This document shows, one piece after another, positions 34,600 through 45,989 of a stretch of DNA of 64,000 bases. Source of the stretch: Nyssa sinensis (Eukaryota > Streptophyta > Magnoliopsida > Cornales > Nyssaceae); contig VIRR01000480.1 in assembly GCA_008638375.1 (NCBI GenBank), positions 248,001-312,000 of the forward strand, in the 5' to 3' direction. The notes below the pieces were generated by a model. That model saw only the letters and a list, made by a program, of their open reading frames with translations, was not told the origin of the DNA and did not search any database. Both the position numbers and the translations under genes were made by a program. Numbering within the stretch: position 1 is the stretch's first letter; each line of letters opens with the position of its first letter.

Positions 34600-35862
34600 A
34601 CCTAAGGCTGTTGGTGAGGTAGACGCCTGTACCGGGTGCTTAGGATTTGATGGTGAGTGTCCTTGACCGCGAGCACTTCAAGCTTAGTCTCATTGTGTTT
34701 CTTTTCATTGTGCTCGTACAGAGAGTGGGCACGAAGCTTGAGAATGTGGATGCCGTTCACTATGGCCTTTATCATTTTGGTTATTCTAGATAGAGTTTTG
34801 GAGAGATTAGATTCAACGGTCCGAATTTGAGCTTAAAGACCATAGTCCATCTCTTGAAGAAGGGTGATGAAGGAGGAAGAATTCGAGGTCGGAGCCGGAG
34901 AAGGATGTGGAGTGGTCTGGGTGGTAGGGAGAGTAGAATAGTGAGACTCTTGAGTTTGCTTTGATAAGAGAGCAGACACGGGTTTTGGGACCTATCCATG
35001 GTTGGTGGACTTGTGCCCCATGGATTTAAGAGTCCCTTTGGAGTAAATGTCAGTGTGAATAGGGGTGTAAAAGTTAGTTTCACCACCAAGGTTGAGTTGG
35101 TGATGTTTAAAGAGAATAGTGAGGTGGTTTCTATATGGGAGGATGCCTCGTTTCTTTTTTAGGAAATAGTTCATATGGTGAAGAGTAATGTGAGGGAAGT
35201 CAATCTTTTGGTGGTTTAAGATACATCAAATGATGAACACGTCCATGTATGAGACAAAGTCTTGTCCACTAGCATATGGGAAGATGTTGTAGGTTATGAT
35301 ATGGTGGATGAGGTAAGATTCGAAGGTGAGTTAAGAGGCTTTTGGTTTGAAGACCTCGATTATGATGGAGTCACAGCATAATTACTGTATGGCCATGAAG
35401 GGATTGAACCCGTCACACATTACCCTAAGTGTTAGTAATGAACTCTTGGAAAGCCCCTTGAAGAATATTGAAGATTTCAGATAGGATTTCAAATTTGAGT
35501 GAGATTGGGTGGTCGAGAACCCATGATGATGCATTGAGACCCGTTGGCATCTCAAAGTGGGTGTAGAAGAGTTGAACGAGGCTTGTGTATTGAATGCTAG
35601 AGGATGAGAGAAATTTGGTCCAACATTTGTAATCGAAGTGAAAACCTACTAAGATGGATTGGGATTAGAAAAATAATATGCTAATGGTTTTCCCATACTC
35701 AATATGATGATGTTTGATATTGTCATGGAATATTTGAACACTGGTGGGGTTGAAAAAGACTTGATGGTTGTGGCATGATTTGGTTCGGTGTTCAACGTTT
35801 GAATTTTCTCTAGGACGCTTGCCTAGGGATTTGGATGATGGTTTTTTTGTTTTGAGAGTCAT
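34600..35862 (-). pseudogene. env-like extra ORF of copia B
   Basis: ATG at 35862 opens MTLKTKKPSSKSLGKRPREN, a basic N-terminus. FFNPTSVQIFHDNIKHHHIEY, GRVHHLMYLKPPKDWLPSHY (frame-adjusted) and GILPYRNHLTILFKHHQLNL follow. These resemble the 'putative plant transposon protein' domain found in extra 3' ORFs of plant LTR elements. The C-terminal part has a serine/threonine/proline stretch and a helical region with leucines. Several stops and frameshifts disrupt it. I see no convincing signal peptide or membrane anchor, so env function is not supported by the sequence itself. Confidence 0.6.
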
Positions 35863-36015
35863 GGATGAGAAATTGAGAGGTTTAGAAAGAAATTGGAAGA
35901 TTTCGAGCGATTAGAAAGAGAGAAAGAAGTTAAAAAGTTGTAGTGAGCGCGAGTTTGAAATGTTTGAAAATGGCTCAATTTTTATAGATTCTACCAAATC
36001 AGTCAACTGATTTTG

Positions 36016-36977
36016 TGACATCCCTAAAACTGAAAAAAAAAAAAATTGAAAATGAATAAACTTTCATGTATGGAAGTGAGGATGCAAAATCAAGGTTACA
36101 AATCTTGGTCGGGGTCACTAGAGGTCAAGATAGGGGTTAAGATAAGGGGGCAATAGTAGAAAATCTTGCTTACAAAATCAAAAGAAAATCTCTACAATAA
36201 ATATATGACATCACTAGGCTTGGGCAACAAGAAAATCTCTATATGGGCAGTTATATATATAGCAACGCAATGTGCATAGATGGGTACCATCTGACATAAA
36301 AAGAGAGAGGATGAATGATAAGGAGAAGGAAAGAAAAATGAGCAAGGTAAAGTTTTTCCAACTCAAGTATGCCTTATACAAACACTGTAAATGCACACAC
36401 ATGCATGTAGGCACTGAAACCTATCACCAATTTAGGTTTTTAAAAGGAATGAGCAAATTGAATATAGGAACTTGAGGCACCTAGCCCATCAAAACACGAA
36501 GCCATAGGAACAAAGTAAAATGATGAGACAATGAGCTAGAAAAGCTCAGTTGTAGGTCACCCATGGCGCTACATTTTTCACATTGTAGGGAGTTTTGCAA
36601 TGTTTTAAAATCCAAAACATGTTCCTTGATGCACATACTGATGACTAGAAATGTTTTAGACAAAAATGGGGGAAAAAGATAGAAGAAAAATGAGTCAGAA
36701 CAGTGGTTGGAGCCACTATTCATGGTTGCATTCAGGCATGAAATATTGGAGAAGAAGACCTCTCTATTTGAGTAAATCTCAAGTTTGGAAATTTGATTAA
36801 GGGGTCAGATTTCATTGGGCTTAAGTATGGACTGAAACCTAGTCAGTTGGGCCACTAATTAGAAGATAGAGTTGGGCTAATTCGGCCTAACCACATGAGA
36901 AGTTGGAAATAAAAGAAATGTGCCAAAGATACTGGGGCTTGGAATTAAAACAGGAACCTAAGAGTTTAAATATATAA

Positions 36978-37013
<36 letters not shown>

Positions 37014-37398
37014 CCAAGTATATATATATATATATATCCAAGTATATATATATATATATTCATTTTTATTCTTCTATTAGTAAGTATATGTATGTATACG
37101 TACATATGTTATTTCTGTCCTGCCCGCAATGTTTCATCCACATATATACTTGTGTGTGTATATATATATATATATATACTTTATGTACTTTTTTATTTAT
37201 TTAATAATCAAGTAGTTTCTTAATTTTTGATGTATAATTTTTCCCTTTTCGGTTGTTGGTGTTTTTAGTCATTTAGTCCCATTAACCTGAGTTAGGTTAG
37301 TCTTACCCGTTATTAGGTTAGACTATCTAATCTTGGTTCATAATTTACACATTTGGCCTTAAAAGGTTTTTCATTTAAGTTCCCTTCTTGGGTCGGGG
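36016..37398. repeat. two head-to-head LTR fragments of the TGTAACAYCCC family
   Basis: The left end reads TGTGACATCCCTAAAAC on plus (36016). The right end reads, on minus, GGTAACACCCCGACCCAAG from 37398. Both resemble the starts of the large LTRs described elsewhere in the window, facing each other. Between them lie AC and TA microsatellites (36978-37075, 37155-37178). The pair sits between the env-like ORF and the RNase H of copia B and may be a rearranged or composite insertion. Confidence 0.5.
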
Positions 37399-37399
37399 T

Positions 37400-37880
37400 G
37401 TTACCGTACCCTGTTTAGTCGATGCGGTTGAGCAGTACTTTGCCTAGGAAAGGTTGAGTCGGGAGCATCAATTAGGCGGAGTTTTGGCTTGTTGCTTGAT
37501 TCGAGACCTTCACTTCAGTAGAGCTTCGGTCTTGGAAATAAAGAAAGCTAGAGTACTTTTGAGTGAGAGAAAACTCTAGAGTTGTATCAGTAGCATAAGG
37601 ATATTCAATGTGTCCTCCAAATGGTGACAAAGGGGTCTATTTATATGGTAAAATGTGGGATTTGATCCAAGAGCCCATCATCAACCTCACAAATAGAGGC
37701 TTGTGATCATGTCTTGAGTAATATTTATTTGATTTAATAAAAGAAAATAAAATTAATATCCTAAATAAATGAAATAAAAATGATTTTAAAATAAATTATT
37801 AAAAAATTCATTAACTTATTAAAATGAATGAGTGACTTTCATCTCAGTCTCTAATAACTTAAAGTTCCTTTTCTTTTTTT
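37400..37880 (-). repeat. probable solo LTR of another retrotransposon
   Basis: On the minus strand a TATAAATAGACC promoter lies at 37645-37634, followed by a leader with TTTTCTCTCACTCAAAAG. The sequence then ends near 37405 beside the neighbouring LTR start. The promoter-leader layout is that of an LTR. Exact ends and target duplication are unclear because insertions abut. Confidence 0.45.
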
Positions 37881-38109
37881 TTGAAAAAAAAAAAGAAGAA
37901 GAAGAAAACAAAGTATGTGAAAGTATAACTAAATGGACATCAAAAAGAGAGGAAAGGAAAAAAAATAAAGAAAACCAAAAGAAACAAAACTAATGAACTA
38001 TCAAAATGCCACCATAGCTCTAGACAATGAATCATAGAACGTTGCCTATCCTAGAGTATGGAAAAAATAAACATTCACTCGATTATGCAGATACTAATTG
38101 ACTTTCTAA

Positions 38110-38820
38110 GATTTTCAAATCAAAGGCCATCTAACAGTTTTGTGAGAATATCAGCAAGTTGATGTTCAGTGGGAACATATTGCATAGAGATAATATTCTC
38201 TTCAACTAGATCACGAATGAAATGACGTTGAATATCAATATGCTTTGTCCGTGAGTGTTGAACAAGATTTTTGGATATATTGATGGCACTTGAATTATCA
38301 CAAAAATACAGTCATTGTGCCACTCTCAATCCCATAATCCTTTAGCATTTGTTTCATCCACAAAAGCTGAGCACAACAACTGCCTACAATAATATATTCA
38401 GCTTCAGCTGTGGATAAGGATATGGAGTTTTACTTCTTGCTATGCCAATACACTGAGGCATTGCTAAGATAAAAGCAACCATCAGAAGAACTTTTTTGGT
38501 CATCAACATTATCGGCCCAATCTACATCTGAGTATGCAGCTAATGTAACATTGGTATCAAATGGATACCAAATACCATATCCTAAGGTTGCACTAAAATA
38601 TTTAATAATGCGCTTCATGGCAAGAAGATATGACTCTTTGGGATTTGCTTGAAAACAAACACATACTCCAACACTAAAAGCACTGTCAGGACAACTAGAA
38701 GTGAGATAAAGCAAGCTACCTATCATACTGCTATGTAAGGTAAGATCTACATCATTACCAATGGTTTTTTTGCTAAGTTTTGTACTAGTGCTCATTGGAG
38801 TCCTAACATGCTTAGCTGAG
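38110..38820 (-). pseudogene. copia B RNase H
   Basis: Minus-strand frame 38795-38430 reads SMIGSLLYLTSSCPDSAFSV, FQANPKESYLLAMKRIIKYF and YSDVDWADNVDDQKSSSDGC, the standard end of copia RT and its RNase H. After one stop it continues SLSTAEAEYI and, to about 38110, QHSRTKHIDIQRHFIRDLV and VPTEHQLADILTK. The acidic residues of RNase H are present, but one stop and one frame change break it. Confidence 0.88.
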
Positions 38821-38879
38821 TCAAGACCAAATTTCTTAATTAACTCTTTAGCATATTTTTATTGAGATATAAAGATCCC

Positions 38880-39545
38880 ATCATTCAATTATTTCACTTG
38901 GAGTCCTAAAAAGAAATTAAGTTCACCAACCATATTCATTTCAAACTCAACACGCACTTCTTCAGTAAATGCTTGAGTATGTTTGGTGCAAATGGAACCA
39001 AAAACTATGTAATCGACATAGATTTGTGATATCACAAAGTCCTTACCATCTCTCCTAACAAATATTGTTTTGTCAGCTCTACTTCTTAGGAAACCTTTTT
39101 CAAGAAGGTGTGATGAAAATCTTTCATACCAAGCTCTGGAAACTTGTTTCAATTCGTATAAAGCTTTTCAGATAGTAGACATGCTTTGGACTTTGTGGAA
39201 CTTCAAACCCCTTGGGTTGTTTCACATAAACTTCTTCTTTTAGAATGCTATGAAGAAAGGCACTTTTCATATCCATTTGAAATAATTTAAATTTCAAATG
39301 GCAAGCAACGGTTAGAAGAAGTCTAACACTTTCTAACCTAGCCATAAGAGCAAATGTCTTTTCAAAGTCTATACCCTCAACTTGGGTATAGTCTTGAGCC
39401 ACTAGCCTAGCCTTATTTCTAATAATGGTACCATGTTCTTCCAATTTGTTCTTTAATATCCATTTTGCACCAATCACATTGTAATCTCTAGGCATAGGAA
39501 TAAGATCCCATACATCAAGTTTGTTGAATTGAAGCAACACCTCTT
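38880..39545 (-). pseudogene. copia B reverse transcriptase
   Basis: Frame 39540-39124 reads WDLIPMPRDYNVIGAKWILKN and KARLVAQDYTQVEGIDFEKTFALMARLESVR, then FQMDMKSAFLHSILKEEVYV. After a frameshift, 39152-38889 gives QVSRAWYERFSSHLLEKGF, IYVDYIVFGSIC and GELNFFLGLQVK. The catalytic YVDD has become YVDY, losing the second aspartate, so polymerase activity is gone. Confidence 0.88.
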
Positions 39546-39659
39546 ACATTGCAAGGATCCAATCATTATGTTAGAAAGATTCATTCACATTGTTGGGCTC
39601 CACTTTAGAAGTGAAGCAATGAAAACTAATTTTATTTTATAATTAAGCTCTAGTTATGA

Positions 39660-40510
39660 TACCTTTGTTTAATCACCAAGAATGTTTGAGACATCATGAC
39701 TTTTGAGAACCCAAGTTGGTACACTAACATCATGAATTGATGAAGTACCCTCATTTTTTCTCAGTTGTTTATCTCTAGATGTGGAATTTGTTGATTTTTC
39801 TACGAAAGACTCAACCACATCTATTACCTCATCATTAGATTCTTTCATAGTTGTGACTATTTCATCATTAATAGTCACATTTATTGATTCCATAATAGTC
39901 CCATTTCTAAGATTATACACCTTAAAGGCTCTATTGTTGGAGGAATATCCTAGGAAAATGCCCTTGCTGCTTCGTTGATTAAACTTTCTCAAATTTTCTC
40001 GATCTCTTAAGATGTAGCACAAACTACCAAGACCTTGAAATATTTAAGGTTAGGTTTCCTGCCATTCCACAACTCATATGGAGTTTGATTGGAACCAGGT
40101 CGCAAATAAACCTTGTTTATTGTATGGCAAGTAGTGCTAATTATTTTTGCCCAAAATTTTTTGGACACACCCTTGCCTTGGAGCATAGCCCTGGCCATCT
40201 CTTGGATGACCCAATTCTTTTTTTCAACTACACCATGTTGTTGGGGTGTGTATGGGGTTGAGAATTCGTGCTTGATACCTAGAGTTTCACAATATTCAGT
40301 AATTTTGGATTTATCAAACTGTTCACCATGATCACTTCTCACTCTAGATATCTTGTAACCATTCTCATTTTGAATTTGTTAACAAATTCTGATGATAGCA
40401 TAAAAAATAACATTTTTCTCTTTAAAAAAATTAACAAAAGAATAACGAGAGAAATCATCTACCATAACCAAGATATATCTCCTACCTCTTAGACTCTCTG
40501 TACGAGTTAG
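39660..40510 (-). pseudogene. copia B integrase
   Basis: Frame 40342-40007 contains MRSDHGEQFDKSKITEYCE and PQQHGVVEKKNWVIQEMARAML, the second aspartate and glutamate of the D-D-E set. Upstream minus sequence (40500-40350) carries the first part in other frames. Frame 40022-39669 gives the C-terminal FLGYSSNNRAFKVYNL region and a serine/glutamate-rich linker. Frameshifts lie near 40010 and 40350. Confidence 0.85.
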
Positions 40511-40559
40511 ACCCATGAGATCTATATGAATTAATTAAAGAGTTCTTGAGATGGCTAGA

Positions 40560-41416
40560 GATGATGATTTCTTATATGAAACTTTTTTTTGCTTAGCCTT
40601 TTGGCATGTTCCACATACACTAGAAGAAGTCTTACCCAGTTTTGGTAGATCACGTACTAAGCCCTTATTTGAAGGCCTTTTGATATCTTTTAAGTTCAAA
40701 TGGCCTAGACGTTCATGTCACAAGTTACATCCCTCAACTTTGGCATTGTTGCATGTGATAGTGGGATTTGGATTAATGTAGTAACAATTGTCTAACGACT
40801 TAATCCTTTGCAGTATACACTTCCCACTATCATCAACCACCTTACATTCCTTCGTAGTAAAGTGTACTACATAACAATCATCACACAACTGGCTTATGAA
40901 AATCAAATTAGCTTTAAGCTCTTCAACATACAACACATTTTCAAGTTTTGGAAAGCTAGACATATGAATTAAACCCTTTCCTAACACACTAGACTTGTTT
41001 CCTTCACCAAAAGTGACTACTAAATATTTATAATCAACTAGAGGAGAGAACATAGACTTGTCACCTGTCATATGTCTAGAGCATTCACTATTAAAATACC
41101 ATTGACTAGTGTTGTTAGCTCTCAAGGTAGTGTGAATAATAAGGCACTTTAAACTGTCTTTCCTAACCGAGATTTTTTTGAATCGTTTATGAGAATTCTG
41201 GTCAAGAAATAATTTTTTAGATTTTGCATTGTGCACTCGTTTTGCATTTGTGGAGTTTCTATTGAAATTTAGAGCATTAGTCATGTGAATGACTTTTTGG
41301 GCTAAACTCCTTAATTTTTGCACATAGGTGTTCAACTGTTGTTTCATTTGAACTAACTTTTGATTATGTCTCATAGGCACATGATGTATTTGTCCACTCC
41401 TAGATTGTCTACACAT
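40560..41416 (-). pseudogene. copia B gag C-terminus, protease and pre-integrase
   Basis: Frame 41416-40718 begins beside a damaged zinc knuckle (CYYKGCGHSTRMC) and holds the protease region WYFNSECSRHMTGDKSMF, where D-S-G has become N-S-E. It then has GKGLIHMSSFPKLENVLYVEELKANLIFISQLCD, the usual protease-to-integrase bridge. After a TGA the sequence HERLGHLNLKDIKR and CGTCQKAK gives the HHCC finger. Protease is inactive as written. Confidence 0.85.
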
Positions 41417-41872
41417 TCTCGTGGAATGACCACAACCTTATAGTAGTTACAAAAAATAAATTTTCAGTTGATGAGTGTCTTTCTCAATTGCTTTAAGAGG
41501 AACAAATAACACAAGCTTGAATTTTATCTATAATGATTAAGTGGATGTTAAAGGTCTATTTAGATTAGTGAAACTATCATACCTTAATCCAACCTTGTCA
41601 GTTTTCACTTGGACAAAATTCAACATTTCGCTCAAGTTTTTTGTTTTGTCCTCCAAGGTAACCTTCACTTCTCTTGCCTTTTTGAGTTCGAGTTCAAGGT
41701 TTTGAATTTTGGAAAGTAGACCATTTTTCTCATTATAATTTTAGAGTAGCTCTATTAGTTTTGAGTTGATTGATAAGCGTTTGATCAACATTCTTCGCAT
41801 TTTTATCCTTTTCACCTAAACTGATTTTTGAGATTAACATATGATTGATTTTCTTGAGTTTGAGTGACTCAT
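41417..41872 (-). pseudogene. copia B gag, coiled-coil part left of LTR C
   Basis: On minus the sequence reads KIQNLELELKKAREVKVTLEDK and LSEMLNFVQVKTDKVGL, a coiled coil typical of SIRE-type gag between the capsid-like domain and the zinc knuckle. It is cut at 41872 by LTR C. The rest of gag is at 55101-56040. Confidence 0.75.
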
Positions 41873-42231
41873 TGTCACGACTCAATACTTACCCTACAGG
41901 GTTTAAGGGTTCGTGATTGGCCACTAAGGCCTCTTAATGATCATAACACCATTCTAATTACCATTTAGTCAATCCCAGCGGAATAAATTTTTCTCTTTTC
42001 ATATTCACAAAGTAAGCTACATGACTTAATCAATCAATTAAATATTATCACTAAAGGATAGAGCTTCCATGTCAAAGAACAGTATTGAGTAGTATAACAT
42101 TTTATAACCTTAATTCACAAAATACAAAAACTTCCTAGTCTATCTTCGATCAAGGACTCATCAAAAGAACTCGCTTCATCACCTAAGCACTTATCCTGCG
42201 TCACTTAAAAGCAAGTTTGTCTAGTCCTTAC

Positions 42232-43412
42232 CTGAAAACATGGTAAACATCTGTAATGAGCTCGATGGCCTCGTGAGTATTCCATAACATGCCAAGGGTT
42301 TCAAAACTATTACGCAGTTTTATTCTGAAATGTTTATACTCATATAGAATTAGAATATGTTATATTAAAATAGAACAGATCAGAGGATAGTATCAAAGAC
42401 ATTTTCAATAGATCTCAGTTTAATCATAGTCGTAAGTTAATAATCGATAACATAGCCCAATTATAATAATGAATCAATAACATAGTTCGATAACAATGGT
42501 CAATATTACAGTTCAATCATAGTTATGGTTCAAAGTCGTGGTTCAATAACAAAAGTCACTGCTCAAATCAATATCATGGTTCAATCATAGTTTGATAACA
42601 TAGTTCGATAAACAATTTCATAGTGTGATGATCAAAATCGTTGTTCAATAGTTCTTAGTTCAATGATTCAAAGTTTAATCATAGTTCATATTCAATATTC
42701 ATAAAAGTTCAAATTATTAAAATTCATTTTTCATGGTCAACAAATTAGAACTTCGCTGTCTGAGATCGATATTCAATAAGGCTAGTTTGATAATGCCGTT
42801 CTATGCAGCTCACCACCAAGATACCCCATGGTTAGGGTTCGATAAAGTAACAATCTATTCAATAATGACCAATCATAGAAGATTCTATGGTCAGCAAATT
42901 AAAACCTCGCTGACTGAGATTGATATGCAATAACTAGTTTAATAATGCCTTTTGTACAGCTCACCACCAATATATCACGTGGTTAGGGTTCGATAAAGTC
43001 ACAACCTATTCAATAGTGACTAATCATAGAAGGGTGTCTCATTCAAAATATTAAAATCATATCCAAAATCAATAATCATCAATAACAGTCTCAATTATTC
43101 AAATAAGAGTTTCATATTCAGTGTTTAGTCAAAACAATTCAAGGATCTGTAAGAAACCATATAGTGTTTTAAGTATCTTACAAAATATTTTCTTGAGTCA
43201 AGAGAAGACAAAATAGATATCGATAGATCATTTAAAATATGTACTTGGTACAATGTATCTGTTATTAAAGGCTATATGGAAATGGCAATATATATCGATA
43301 AGTCATTCAAAACGATATCAAATGAAGGGTGTCTATTTTCAAAATCATAAAAGGATTTCAATATTTATATTTATAATGAAAATCCACCTCAGGCATGACA
43401 TAGAAAACTCAC
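42232..43412 (-). other. putative intron inside LTR C
   Basis: On minus the donor GACTTCAG/GTGAGTTTTC begins at 43412. The acceptor TGTTTTCAG/GTAAGG ends at 42232, with ATACTCACG about 50 nt upstream. This 1.18-kb interval holds diverged repeats with GTTCAATCATAG-like and CAGCTCACCACCAA blocks (42440-43030). Confidence 0.45.
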
Positions 43413-44077
43413 CTGAAGTCGAAAAGCTTATCTTTAAAAATCCTTCCTTTAAACGAGGGTCCTTATAATCACAATTTAGGATCTTGTTACATTCTTGCTT
43501 AAAGCATCACACAATTTAATTGTTAACTTAGAGCTCTTTTTATTCCAACTACCCTCTTCTTGTAGCTTTATTAATTCTTAAGGACGTATTGGTCATTTTT
43601 TAGTTTATTTTCGGGTCATTTGTTCCCTAAAAGGATGTCACTGTTAGGTTTAAAGTGTTGAAGATAATTGTTTTAGGCTTTTCCAAATCTAAATTTGAGT
43701 ACCTATAGTTTATTTTAAGCCTAGGGGCATTTTTATCATTTTACACTTTTACATGTTATATTTTTTTATACTTCTTTTGTTGAAATGAACTCTACTGTTG
43801 AGTCTGGATGGTCTAAAATAGTCAAGATGGGCTACCTTTTATATTTAATTGGCCCCCGGTATTATTAGGAATAAAATGATAATTTTACATTTACATGTTT
43901 TAATTTTTTGGGACTTAATCTCATAAATTGAACTCCGCCATTGAGTCCAGAATATCTAAAATATTGGGTTATACTATCCTTTTACTAATTTAAATTAATT
44001 TAATTAATTTAATGAATTTAATTATATTATTTTATATTATATATTTATTTAGGTCCTATTTTAACCAAGTGCCTCAC

Positions 44078-44142
44078 TGGCACAATGGTTCACACATGTG
44101 GGTTAAGTTCCACACACACGCACACGTCCAGGGATCGAGTCT
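44078..44142 (+). ncRNA. tRNA-like Pol III promoter module in LTR C (antisense to LTR)
   Basis: TGGCACAATGG (A-box like) at 44078-44088 and GGATCGAGTCT (B-box like) at 44132-44142 are spaced as in tRNA genes and tRNA-derived SINEs. Equivalent pairs at the same spacing occur in LTRs D and E. No complete tRNA fold is seen, so this is a relic or promoter module rather than a tRNA gene. Confidence 0.45.
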
Positions 44143-45989
44143 CACAGGCTGCGGCTTATTATTATTTTATGATTTTTCAAAAACCAAATAGCGGATAAGG
44201 GTCCAATTCAAGGATAGGATATCCCTGTTTCGTCAAAGGCTTATTCAATTAGATTTCTTACACTCGTTACCAAATAGACCTATTCAGTTTTTAAATTAAA
44301 ACTAAACCTCAATATGGCACTGTTCCACTTAAACCATTTGTAAGATAGGGCAGGTCCTGATCTAAACCCGAATCGACCCGAGACCCGACCTTGTCCTGTT
44401 CATTGCCTTCCCCATCCCTTATATGAATGTTGCCCTAGTTGCAAGTTTCTTAAACCTCTATTTCGTGGAGTTTTTGAACCTTATTTACTCTGCTTTTAAG
44501 TCCTATGGAATCCTAGGGTAATGGAGGTTATTTAGGCATCGGTTTGAGGTATTGAGGTGAGCTCAAAAGCTCGATTGGGCTTCCATGGTGATTTCTAAAT
44601 TTTGTATATTACATGCTCATTTCTCTATCAAAATTGATGGGGTTTGGCCTGTGATGATCCTCACCTCATGGGGATTCAATCCCTGATCCAAAAATAAGCT
44701 ATGGTGTTCGTTTTAGAGAAGTTGATTTTTAAACCCATAGTTGTAACTCGTGATTTCATGGCCTTTCTTGGAGTGGTTGGATCGCGGCCTAAGGTTTCTA
44801 CAACCCTTATAGTGTCTAGTTTTGATCCTAAGCATCAAAGATGAGTTTTATTTGGATTGGTTCAGACCTGAGTTTTTTTGAAGGTACATCAATGGTGGGT
44901 CTGTGTTTCCTAGCTTAAAATGTCCCTTTTTGCTTCTAATCCCTTGTGACACATACCATAACCCCATTCATGTACTCAGGGTTATCAAAACAACACCAAA
45001 CAGTGCTATATTACTCTTTTATTCTGAGAGATAAAAACTAGATTTTGAGCTTTTACCTTCAAATGGTGATTCTTTTTCCTAGCTGAAGCTATTGAGACCT
45101 CAAGGCACCTACATGCATGAACTTCCTTTCTTCTCTTCTCTTCTTCTTTTTCTTTTTCTTCTTCTTCTTCCCTCTCTCTCTCTCTCCCTCTACATGCACA
45201 TGCACATGCACTCAAAACATACACTAAACTTCACGCATACACAAGGTCTGAGCTTAAGTTGTATACATAACACACACGCACACATTTGTTATATGTATAT
45301 ATAACACATGTCACCTATATATATATATATCTATATATATTATTGCATGTAATTTTAGTGGTGAATGACCTTAATTAATAGATAAAAATTGAAAGCTAGG
45401 TGCTTTGCCTTGTTATCAACCAAGATCAATATGTTTTGTTTGGCATTTTCAATGCTATTGTTAATGTTTTTTAAAGCAAAACTCTGTCTGACAATCAGAG
45501 TTTGCCGTTACACTAGTGAATTTTTTAATTGCATTCATGTAAGCCTAGCCCCGTTCGGGAGTCATTTTCATCACATGTGAATCTTGTCGTGAAATTTATT
45601 TCGCGATTGGGCTCGTGTATATGAAAATCGATTTTTGAATTGTCTAGAGAGGACAGTTCAGGAATGCATAAATCTGCATTGCAATCAATAGCGCATATGC
45701 TTGAATATTTCACTATGATAAAATTTCAGTACGGTCTCCTATTGTTCTCTGGGTATATATTTAGGCGTGCTAACGTCTATCTCGTATACTTGGAGAACTG
45801 TGGGGAGATGCTACCGAAATTTTGTTCGAGTGGAATCAAGCATTTGATTTGCTGCTGATTGCAATGTAGATTATGTATTCACGAATGGGATAGGACCACC
45901 TTACCCTTTAAAGAGAAGTTGGAGGTGATAGTATTCATGTTTTATATTTATAATGAGTATCATTTTTGACTTGTATTAGGTAGACGAAA

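Noticed and set aside
34600..35862. an integrated virus envelope gene
   Set aside because: It lies in place within a copia element, resembles plant transposon ORFs, and shows no signal peptide or membrane anchor.
44078..44142. a true tRNA gene
   Set aside because: A and B boxes are present but no full cloverleaf or acceptor stem could be made out.
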